From Micavibrio sp. (GTDB lineage: Bacteria; Pseudomonadota; Alphaproteobacteria; Micavibrionales; Micavibrionaceae): a stretch of DNA of 64,000 bases. The stretch covers positions 62,001 to 126,000 of the forward strand of contig JAPJQV010000002.1 in the NCBI GenBank assembly GCA_030824965.1, read 5' to 3'. Position numbers and translations under genes: made by a program. This document shows, piece by piece, positions 50,287 through 57,740 of the stretch (position 1 is its first letter; the number at the start of each line of letters is the position of its first letter). The notes under the pieces are model-generated. The model was not told the DNA's origin, made no database searches, and saw nothing but the letters and a program-made list of their open reading frames with translations.

Positions 50287-52584
50287 TTGCCTGTAACAAA
50301 CTTCTTTGCAAATGAGCCAACACCTACCCGCGCTTCTGGTTTTACGCTGGTGGAGTTATGCGTTGTTATTATTATCCTTGGCACGGTAATCGCACTTGTA
50401 TCGACGGGGTATCAGAGCTGGCAGGCGCAAAAGCGCGTCGAGACCAATCAGGAGCGCATAGCTTCGGCTTCGGAGAAGATTCACGAATACCGCAAGATAA
50501 GGGGATTTTATCCGCAGCCCGCCTCGTTGACCGCGCCGCGCAGTGACGCGACCTACGGCCAGGCGTTAGACAAACAGGCAAGCCCCACCCCTCCGTCTGC
50601 GGCGGGAAGCTGCACCAACGGTATTTGCCGCCAGGACGGTGTCGGCGGCCGCAATGTCCTGATCGGCACTATTCCTTTCCGTGAGCTCAATATTCCCGAA
50701 GAAGAAGCTTATGACGTCTATGGCGCGCGCATCGTCTATGCCGTGACCGAAAATGCGACAGAAGACGAATTCAAGGAAAACGAAGGCGCTTTGCGCGTCC
50801 TGAATGAAAAAGGAGAAAATCTTTTTCCGGACGGGACAGGCCATTTTGCGGTGTTAAGCCCGGGCAAAAACCGCAAAGGCGGCTTCAGTATGGAAGGCAC
50901 GCAGATTGCAGCTTGTAATGGTACGACAGCCGATACCGCCAATTGCGACTTTCTGACCGGACAGGCGCAGGCGGTATTCAACTCCAATCCCTATTCCGAA
51001 GCCGCGAATGCCGGTGATTATTTCGATGACTTTATCTCTTTTAATAAACAGCCCGAAGAACGCGCCCTATGGCGCCGCGGTCTGACCGAGAACACCGAAA
51101 ACCCGAACGACCTGATCTCGATGGCGGAAAACAAGATCATCGTCGGAGCTCAGAAAAGAATTAACGCCAACGATGGTCGACTTTCCATTTTATACGATCC
51201 GACGAATTCTGATTTCGATGGCAGCCTGTATGTCCGCGGCGCGCTGCAAACCAAGAGAATATGTGACGAAGATAACAGCAACTGTCAGGATGTCAGCGGC
51301 CTGACAAGGGATTGTACGGGACCCGGTGAATACGTTATCGGTTTTTATAATGGCCGTCCTCAATGCGGCTCGATTTACTTCGGCTGCAAAGAAGGCCAGA
51401 TCCTGACAGGTATTTCGCCAAGTGGCGATCCTACCTGTACCAACGCGCCATTGGCGCCGCAGGACGGCCAGTGCGGCAGCGCGGCCGGAACGACGATCCC
51501 GACCGCTCCAAGCGGCGATACGGCGCTTTGCCGCCGCGGCGATGCTACTGCCGTCAACGAAGGGACCGATAATTTTACCTGGAGATGTACGGGTCTGAAC
51601 AATGGACAAACCGCCAATTGCAGCGCGGCCAAGACCCCGCCTCCTTATAACGGCGTCTGCGGCGCGGATAACGGGCGCACGTTAGCAAGCGCTCCGACGG
51701 CCAGATGCTCGGTCGGTACTGAATCGGGCTTCTCAGGCTCCGGCCCCTGGACATGGACCTGCCTTGGTGAAGGCGCAGGTTCTCAAAATGCAAACTGCAG
51801 CGCCCAGAGAACGCCGCCGACATCTTGCGAATGCGGTCCCGGCAATTGCGGCGTCGTTGCGACGAACGGGGTTTGCAACAACTCTGCCCGCAACACCTGT
51901 TCTGCCGGCTCGCCTGCCAATGGCGGCGAAACATCCACCCATTACACCTGGCATTGCAACGGCCTCAACGGCGGCGCAAACGCTACCAATTGCCAGATGG
52001 CAAAACCGGTTACTCCTCAATGTATACCTACTGGCCAACCGGTGCCTCCAGGCCAGACTCAATGCCCAACAAATAGCTGCTTTCTACAAGTCTCCGGCGG
52101 CTCTCTTGCTCCTGCAGGAGTAGGCGCACAAGATGATTTATTTACGCCTCGTTATACGCGCGCTGGAGGTGGAAATAATATGGATTATTTAGGCGAAATT
52201 GTAGGGCCTGGCGTTTATGAACGCGCATCACCGTTCAATGGCTATACTGGAACTGGTGATTTTAGAAATCCAACACCTTACAGCAATTCGGTTTACCCAT
52301 TCCTACATGCCGATGCCTATACCTTTGATTCCATGGTAATCGGACCAACTACAAATGTAATAATTTACAGAGGACCGGGGCAAACCGGTGGAATCCGTTA
52401 CCAAGCCCATGGTCCCAAGGTTCTTTATAATGTTCAATGGAGAAATGGGACAGCCGCTTCGTTTAATGCAGACTGGGGTGTTCACCAATCGACATATCCG
52501 CAATCAGTCCGCGAGTGGTCTACAACAAATATGCAAGACTGGGGACGTAACGGTGCTGGTATTACTGTAACTTGTGACCCTTAA
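50287..52584 (+). CDS. Prepilin-stem protein with beta-rich tip (A2)
   Basis: This is a near-copy of A1 over its whole stem and adaptor region but with a different leader and tip. The start is taken as TTG at 50287, eight bases after GGAG in AAAAGGAGAC; there is no in-frame ATG before the prepilin signal, and an earlier TTG lies at 50251. The leader reads MPVTNFFANEPTPTRASG, then FTLVELCVV as in A1. The ~189-residue tip begins QCIPTGQPVPPGQTQC and contains FDSMVIGPTTNVIIYRG and a C-terminal GITVTCDP. That tip resembles the tip of the secreted protein B1, not that of A1. Length about 765 residues. Confidence 0.78.
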   Translation: MPVTNFFANEPTPTRASGFTLVELCVVIIILGTVIALVSTGYQSWQAQKRVETNQERIASASEKIHEYRKIRGFYPQPASLTAPRSDATYGQALDKQASPTPPSAAGSCTNGICRQDGVGGRNVLIGTIPFRELNIPEEEAYDVYGARIVYAVTENATEDEFKENEGALRVLNEKGENLFPDGTGHFAVLSPGKNRKGGFSMEGTQIAACNGTTADTANCDFLTGQAQAVFNSNPYSEAANAGDYFDDFISFNKQPEERALWRRGLTENTENPNDLISMAENKIIVGAQKRINANDGRLSILYDPTNSDFDGSLYVRGALQTKRICDEDNSNCQDVSGLTRDCTGPGEYVIGFYNGRPQCGSIYFGCKEGQILTGISPSGDPTCTNAPLAPQDGQCGSAAGTTIPTAPSGDTALCRRGDATAVNEGTDNFTWRCTGLNNGQTANCSAAKTPPPYNGVCGADNGRTLASAPTARCSVGTESGFSGSGPWTWTCLGEGAGSQNANCSAQRTPPTSCECGPGNCGVVATNGVCNNSARNTCSAGSPANGGETSTHYTWHCNGLNGGANATNCQMAKPVTPQCIPTGQPVPPGQTQCPTNSCFLQVSGGSLAPAGVGAQDDLFTPRYTRAGGGNNMDYLGEIVGPGVYERASPFNGYTGTGDFRNPTPYSNSVYPFLHADAYTFDSMVIGPTTNVIIYRGPGQTGGIRYQAHGPKVLYNVQWRNGTAASFNADWGVHQSTYPQSVREWSTTNMQDWGRNGAGITVTCDP
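50320..52016 (+). repeat. Large direct repeat A, copy 2 (constant region of A2)
   Basis: This is the second copy of the 1697-base block at 47284-48980. The flanks differ on both sides: upstream a different leader sequence and ribosome-binding site, downstream a different tip. Copy order and orientation are the same, so recombination between copies would delete or duplicate 3036 bases. Confidence 0.93.
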
Positions 52585-52727
52585 TATCAACAGCGACTTG
52601 TTTATTACATAATAGAATAGCATTAAAGTTAAATTCAAATGCGTAAGATTGCATATTCACTTCGTCTTAACTACGTCATGATAAAATAAAATGGGGGATA
52701 TAGATTTTACTCTCAACGGAGATTGCT

Positions 52728-55214
52728 TTGTCCATAAAAGATCGCACCAACGGACTGCCATCTGATCTTTTGATAAAAGATAAAACGGACTTTTTTGCGC
52801 AAGCATTGACCTCGCTTCTAGCGGTACTCACGTTGGGCTTTCTTGTGTTCTTCCCTTCTCAAGCTTTTGCTTGGTGCATTCAAGGTGGAGGAAGCGTTTG
52901 TAATGATGGCTGTACACCTTATTGGAGCCAATCCCGTGGACCGACCGCAACAGAAGTAAATAATGCCAGAGCTGTATGTGATGCAGGTCATGGCGGACTT
53001 AATAGAACTGCAGCCTGTCCCCAGGAATATGTTGAATGTACATCTACAGCCCCTACCCAAAGCTGCACGGTTGGTAATGAAGAAGTAATCAATGACTACG
53101 ATGGGTGGGTCGGTGAATTCGGATCGCCTGGACCTAGTAACCCTTGCCAAGCGTCTAATTATATCGGCAGCGGAAGTGGCGTTTATGAGAATGGCTTCAG
53201 TAATTGTCCTACTTCTGTTGGAAAAGGAAATTCTACTCCGGCCAACCCTGGAACTGATGCAGGAAAAACCGTAACAGGAACAAATAAAGGTTGTATCTCA
53301 CGTGTATGGTTTAACGGCAGTACGATGGCGAATTCATCCAGATGCGTTGTCTTCGGTTATCGCTGCAGCGGTGGAGGCACCCCATCGATAGCGGGTCAGT
53401 GCGACAATACGACGACGAATAACTGCATTGCTGGCACATTGCGCGATGATCCGGATAACGCAACTCAGGAAGTCTGGACCTGTCTTGGCTCCGGCGGCGG
53501 CGGCAATGCGAGCTGCAGCAAAGCCATTACTAGAGTAAACGGCACCTGCTCCAGCGCGGCCAACCAGTGTACTTACGGCACCTTCGCCGATGTCACCGAT
53601 ACCGCGACAGAGATCAGATGGCAGTGTAACGGCTCCAATAACGGAACCAATTCCCCTGTCTGCACCGCTCCGCGCGCCATTAACGGCGTCTGCGGCTTTG
53701 CCAATGGCGGCACTTATACATCCGCGCCCGCGTCTTCCGACTCTCTTTGTGCAACCGGCAATCCAAGCGGCGTATCGGGTTCAGGCCCCTGGAACTGGAG
53801 TTGCGCCGGTATCAATAACGGAGCTAACGCCTCCTGTTCGGCAACTCTTTGCCAGCCGCCTGTCGATGGTATCTGCAATACGAGCGTTACCAATGGCTGT
53901 ACCCGCGGTTCTTTGACCGACCTGACCGATAGCTCAACCGAATACAGATGGCAGTGTAACGGCCAGCATGGCGGTAATGCCGCCCAGTGCTCCCGCGTCA
54001 TACCGCCGCCAGTGGTCAACGGACAATGTAACAATGCCGTTCAAAACGCCTGTTCTTCGGGCACGCTCAATGACGTCGCCGATAGCGGAACCCATTTCCT
54101 GTGGCAATGTATGGGCGCGAATAACGGCACCTCCGACAATTGCTCCCAAGCACGCCCCGCCGCCGTCAACGGACAATGCAGTGCAAGCCTGAACGGCTGC
54201 TCTGCCGGAGACTTTGAGGATGTCGCAGACGATGCCGCCAATTACAACTGGAATTGCAGAGGACGCAATAACGGCACGACCGCTCCTTGCAGTCAGGCAA
54301 GACCTGTGGCCAGCACTTGCCGCTGGACCGCGACAACGGGTACGGGCGGACAACTTCCCACCTGCGGCACGGGTAGTTATGCAACAGCCTATGACGGCGG
54401 CGCTTGTACCTCAAACGGCGCAGCCTGCGCTTACAATGGCGCCCAGCTTATGTGCCGTAATTTCAGCAGCAACCCGCAAGCTTCGTGCGGAGGTACCTCG
54501 GTTATTAACGGCTCATGCGATAATTCAAGCCGCAACGCCTGCTCTTCCGGAACTTTGGCGAATGCAGGTGAAACCGCATCCCAATACACTTGGTCCTGCA
54601 ACGGATCAGGCGGTGGTCCCAATGCCACAAACTGCGCTATGAATAAGCCTCAAGAATGTTTCTTCTGGGTTGGCGGCGTTCCTGGCAGCAATCATAATAA
54701 CGTGGAAACTGGAAACCAAGATTCGGATGTGATTACTGACCTGATTGGAAGAACCGGCCAATTCGGTGGCTATCAAGGGACAAATTATCTTGGTCAGCCT
54801 TCAGGCAGCGGAACGGTCGCTATGGGTGACTACGCCAACGTACTGGATTCCAATTCTTACCGACTGGCATCGAACGGTACATTTGACGGGATGGCGATTG
54901 GCGCTAATACACGGGTTATCATCTATTCAGGCCTTAATTTTACAGGTTCGGTGGTACTTGATAGAACCGGACCTATATTGATTAATAACCACGGCGTAAA
55001 GGAAACAAATGATTGGTCTGCTTCTGGCAGCCCTGTTTCACAATTTACACCTGCCACAAGATTTACGGCGCAAGAAATTTTAGGCGGGCCTGCAAACTCA
55101 CTTTGGAAACTCAGTGGGCAGTCTTACGCAAACCAATCCGGCGTTAACAGGCCGCCCGCCTCACAAGAAGTGGGATATGGGCCAAAAAGTATGCGGGTAA
55201 TTTGCGGACCATAA
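52728..55214 (+). CDS. Secreted cysteine-repeat protein with beta-rich tip (B1)
   Basis: This 828-residue protein has a Sec signal peptide (SLLAVLTLGFLVFFPSQAFA) and a mature start WCIQGGGSVCNDGCTPYW. The TTG at 52728 is used because GGAG lies 6 bases upstream and no ATG precedes the signal peptide. A ~180-residue cysteine-containing head is followed by six modules of about 48 residues (pattern NGxCxx..CxxGxL..WxCxGxNxGxxxxCS). Then comes a 60-residue extra segment (TCRWTATTGTGGQLPTCGTG) present only here, a seventh module ending GGPNATNCAMNKP, and a tip with FDGMAIGANTRVIIYSG and a C-terminal MRVICGP. No prepilin motif, so secreted or outer-surface protein. Confidence 0.75.
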   Translation: MSIKDRTNGLPSDLLIKDKTDFFAQALTSLLAVLTLGFLVFFPSQAFAWCIQGGGSVCNDGCTPYWSQSRGPTATEVNNARAVCDAGHGGLNRTAACPQEYVECTSTAPTQSCTVGNEEVINDYDGWVGEFGSPGPSNPCQASNYIGSGSGVYENGFSNCPTSVGKGNSTPANPGTDAGKTVTGTNKGCISRVWFNGSTMANSSRCVVFGYRCSGGGTPSIAGQCDNTTTNNCIAGTLRDDPDNATQEVWTCLGSGGGGNASCSKAITRVNGTCSSAANQCTYGTFADVTDTATEIRWQCNGSNNGTNSPVCTAPRAINGVCGFANGGTYTSAPASSDSLCATGNPSGVSGSGPWNWSCAGINNGANASCSATLCQPPVDGICNTSVTNGCTRGSLTDLTDSSTEYRWQCNGQHGGNAAQCSRVIPPPVVNGQCNNAVQNACSSGTLNDVADSGTHFLWQCMGANNGTSDNCSQARPAAVNGQCSASLNGCSAGDFEDVADDAANYNWNCRGRNNGTTAPCSQARPVASTCRWTATTGTGGQLPTCGTGSYATAYDGGACTSNGAACAYNGAQLMCRNFSSNPQASCGGTSVINGSCDNSSRNACSSGTLANAGETASQYTWSCNGSGGGPNATNCAMNKPQECFFWVGGVPGSNHNNVETGNQDSDVITDLIGRTGQFGGYQGTNYLGQPSGSGTVAMGDYANVLDSNSYRLASNGTFDGMAIGANTRVIIYSGLNFTGSVVLDRTGPILINNHGVKETNDWSASGSPVSQFTPATRFTAQEILGGPANSLWKLSGQSYANQSGVNRPPASQEVGYGPKSMRVICGP
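52863..54310 (+). repeat. Large direct repeat B, copy 1 (constant region of B1)
   Basis: This 1448-base block recurs at 55415-56862, offset 2552; I saw no difference between the copies by eye. It begins inside the AFA signal-peptidase site and covers the head domain and six cysteine modules, ending at CSQARPVA. Confidence 0.93.
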
Positions 55215-55318
55215 TAATCGTCTAAAATTTTATTTATATTATTTTAACCTACTTAAACGTAAAATATAATTTACCGGGCCTCGATTGATTTATCAGGCTT
55301 GAATAAGTGGGGTGCTGT

Positions 55319-57592
55319 TTGAAAAATATTCATATTTTAAAAAATAAATTTTCTATTTCAATAGAGCCCTTTTTTTGCTTAATTTTAGCCTTCTTCATTT
55401 TAAATGCAAATTCTGCTTTTGCTTGGTGCATTCAAGGTGGAGGAAGCGTTTGTAATGATGGCTGTACACCTTATTGGAGCCAATCCCGTGGACCGACCGC
55501 AACAGAAGTAAATAATGCCAGAGCTGTATGTGATGCAGGTCATGGCGGACTTAATAGAACTGCAGCCTGTCCCCAGGAATATGTTGAATGTACATCTACA
55601 GCCCCTACCCAAAGCTGCACGGTTGGTAATGAAGAAGTAATCAATGACTACGATGGGTGGGTCGGTGAATTCGGATCGCCTGGACCTAGTAACCCTTGCC
55701 AAGCGTCTAATTATATCGGCAGCGGAAGTGGCGTTTATGAGAATGGCTTCAGTAATTGTCCTACTTCTGTTGGAAAAGGAAATTCTACTCCGGCCAACCC
55801 TGGAACTGATGCAGGAAAAACCGTAACAGGAACAAATAAAGGTTGTATCTCACGTGTATGGTTTAACGGCAGTACGATGGCGAATTCATCCAGATGCGTT
55901 GTCTTCGGTTATCGCTGCAGCGGTGGAGGCACCCCATCGATAGCGGGTCAGTGCGACAATACGACGACGAATAACTGCATTGCTGGCACATTGCGCGATG
56001 ATCCGGATAACGCAACTCAGGAAGTCTGGACCTGTCTTGGCTCCGGCGGCGGCGGCAATGCGAGCTGCAGCAAAGCCATTACTAGAGTAAACGGCACCTG
56101 CTCCAGCGCGGCCAACCAGTGTACTTACGGCACCTTCGCCGATGTCACCGATACCGCGACAGAGATCAGATGGCAGTGTAACGGCTCCAATAACGGAACC
56201 AATTCCCCTGTCTGCACCGCTCCGCGCGCCATTAACGGCGTCTGCGGCTTTGCCAATGGCGGCACTTATACATCCGCGCCCGCGTCTTCCGACTCTCTTT
56301 GTGCAACCGGCAATCCAAGCGGCGTATCGGGTTCAGGCCCCTGGAACTGGAGTTGCGCCGGTATCAATAACGGAGCTAACGCCTCCTGTTCGGCAACTCT
56401 TTGCCAGCCGCCTGTCGATGGTATCTGCAATACGAGCGTTACCAATGGCTGTACCCGCGGTTCTTTGACCGACCTGACCGATAGCTCAACCGAATACAGA
56501 TGGCAGTGTAACGGCCAGCATGGCGGTAATGCCGCCCAGTGCTCCCGCGTCATACCGCCGCCAGTGGTCAACGGACAATGTAACAATGCCGTTCAAAACG
56601 CCTGTTCTTCGGGCACGCTCAATGACGTCGCCGATAGCGGAACCCATTTCCTGTGGCAATGTATGGGCGCGAATAACGGCACCTCCGACAATTGCTCCCA
56701 AGCACGCCCCGCCGCCGTCAACGGACAATGCAGTGCAAGCCTGAACGGCTGCTCTGCCGGAGACTTTGAGGATGTCGCAGACGATGCCGCCAATTACAAC
56801 TGGAATTGCAGAGGACGCAATAACGGCACGACCGCTCCTTGCAGTCAGGCAAGACCTGTGGCTTCGGTCAACGGCTCCTGTAACAATGCAACCCGCAACG
56901 CCTGTTCTGCCGGAACTTTGGCAAATGCAGGTGAGAACTCGACACATTTTACCTGGCATTGCAACGGTTCAGGCGGTGGTTCCAATGCCACAAACTGCGC
57001 CCTGAGTAAGCCTGTTACATATAGTGCTGTTTATCCTCGCCGAACCAATGGCGCTGTGGGATGGGCTATTTATCAAGCCTGTGGCCTTCGTGACGGATTC
57101 ACAAGCGGAGGAAATATTCAGACGATGAGCTTTTCAGCGCCTGCCAATCAGCTATATAACAACTTGACCACATTATGCCAGCAACAGAATGGTTATTGCT
57201 GCCAATTTGTACCTTCAGATTTCAATCAAGGACGCGCTTTTGGCAACGATTCATTCTATAAATTCGAAAACTCTACTTCAACTCAAACCGTTGCTGGAAA
57301 TGTCCATATTACCAGGGTTGCCTCTTTTGGAACCGGTGCATGGCGACCTAACAATGTTACACCAGATTACTTCTGGGAACATGCAGGTAAAATGAGTATT
57401 GTCATCCAAGGTAGCCCAGATAAACGACCTCTCAACGGAGAATGTGGTTCTGGTCATAATGGCAATAATGCACCAAGTGGAACACAATGCGATGCAGGTC
57501 GCCCTATTGGCCTGCAGCAGTCAGGTGGAAGATATACTTGGCAATGTGAAGGTTTATATGGTGGTACGACAGCGAATTGTAACACTCGTTAA
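55319..57592 (+). CDS. Secreted cysteine-repeat protein with a different tip (B2)
   Basis: This is a near-copy of B1 from the signal-peptidase site to the end of the sixth cysteine module, with a different signal peptide (FFCLILAFFILNANSAFA) and a different C-terminus. The start is uncertain: GTG at 55307, or TTG at 55319 after GTGGGGTG; I prefer 55319. A seventh module (VNGSCNNATRNACSAGTLAN to GGSNATNCALSKP) follows directly, without the extra segment of B1. The tip (about residue 567 on) begins YSAVYPRRTNGAVGWAIYQ, has several cysteines, and ends with one more cysteine module (PLNGECGSG to GGTTANCNTR). About 757 residues; surface protein, function unknown. Confidence 0.73.
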   Translation: MKNIHILKNKFSISIEPFFCLILAFFILNANSAFAWCIQGGGSVCNDGCTPYWSQSRGPTATEVNNARAVCDAGHGGLNRTAACPQEYVECTSTAPTQSCTVGNEEVINDYDGWVGEFGSPGPSNPCQASNYIGSGSGVYENGFSNCPTSVGKGNSTPANPGTDAGKTVTGTNKGCISRVWFNGSTMANSSRCVVFGYRCSGGGTPSIAGQCDNTTTNNCIAGTLRDDPDNATQEVWTCLGSGGGGNASCSKAITRVNGTCSSAANQCTYGTFADVTDTATEIRWQCNGSNNGTNSPVCTAPRAINGVCGFANGGTYTSAPASSDSLCATGNPSGVSGSGPWNWSCAGINNGANASCSATLCQPPVDGICNTSVTNGCTRGSLTDLTDSSTEYRWQCNGQHGGNAAQCSRVIPPPVVNGQCNNAVQNACSSGTLNDVADSGTHFLWQCMGANNGTSDNCSQARPAAVNGQCSASLNGCSAGDFEDVADDAANYNWNCRGRNNGTTAPCSQARPVASVNGSCNNATRNACSAGTLANAGENSTHFTWHCNGSGGGSNATNCALSKPVTYSAVYPRRTNGAVGWAIYQACGLRDGFTSGGNIQTMSFSAPANQLYNNLTTLCQQQNGYCCQFVPSDFNQGRAFGNDSFYKFENSTSTQTVAGNVHITRVASFGTGAWRPNNVTPDYFWEHAGKMSIVIQGSPDKRPLNGECGSGHNGNNAPSGTQCDAGRPIGLQQSGGRYTWQCEGLYGGTTANCNTR
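55415..56862 (+). repeat. Large direct repeat B, copy 2 (constant region of B2)
   Basis: This is the second copy of the 1448-base block at 52863-54310. Upstream, the signal-peptide DNA and promoter region differ completely; downstream, the extra segment of B1 is missing and the tip differs. Recombination between the copies would delete or duplicate 2552 bases. Confidence 0.93.
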
Positions 57593-57740
57593 CGGATCAT
57601 AGAATTATGAGGATATAAGGCTATAATTAGTCTTTACTATTTCTTAACGCCTCCTAATTAGAATAGTAGATGGTATAATAGATTTCAGGGCACAGGATGT
57701 TGCTCTTATATATGACCCCAGAAAGGAGTTGTCGGTTCCC

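Noticed and set aside
47530..52062. Long minus-strand frames inside the A stem genes
   Set aside because: They are exact duplicates in both copies because the coding strand is duplicated; GC-rich third positions of the real genes explain them.
53390..54300. CRISPR array suggested by regular spacing of repeats
   Set aside because: The ~145-base periodicity is an in-frame protein repeat with diverged copies and no constant DNA repeat or cas genes.
47260..57592. Shufflon with site-specific invertase
   Set aside because: All copies are in the same orientation, I see no inverted repeats flanking the tips and no recombinase gene in the window.
47260..57592. Diversity-generating retroelement
   Set aside because: There is no reverse transcriptase gene and no template/variable repeat pair with adenine-specific changes; the duplicated blocks are nearly identical.
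57687..57703. GGGCACAGGATGTTGCT upstream of the flagellin-like gene as a sigma-54 promoter
   Set aside because: It resembles the consensus and is well placed, but GG and GC are 11 bases apart instead of 10, and sigma-54 rarely tolerates that. It might still be functional, so it is recorded here rather than as a feature.
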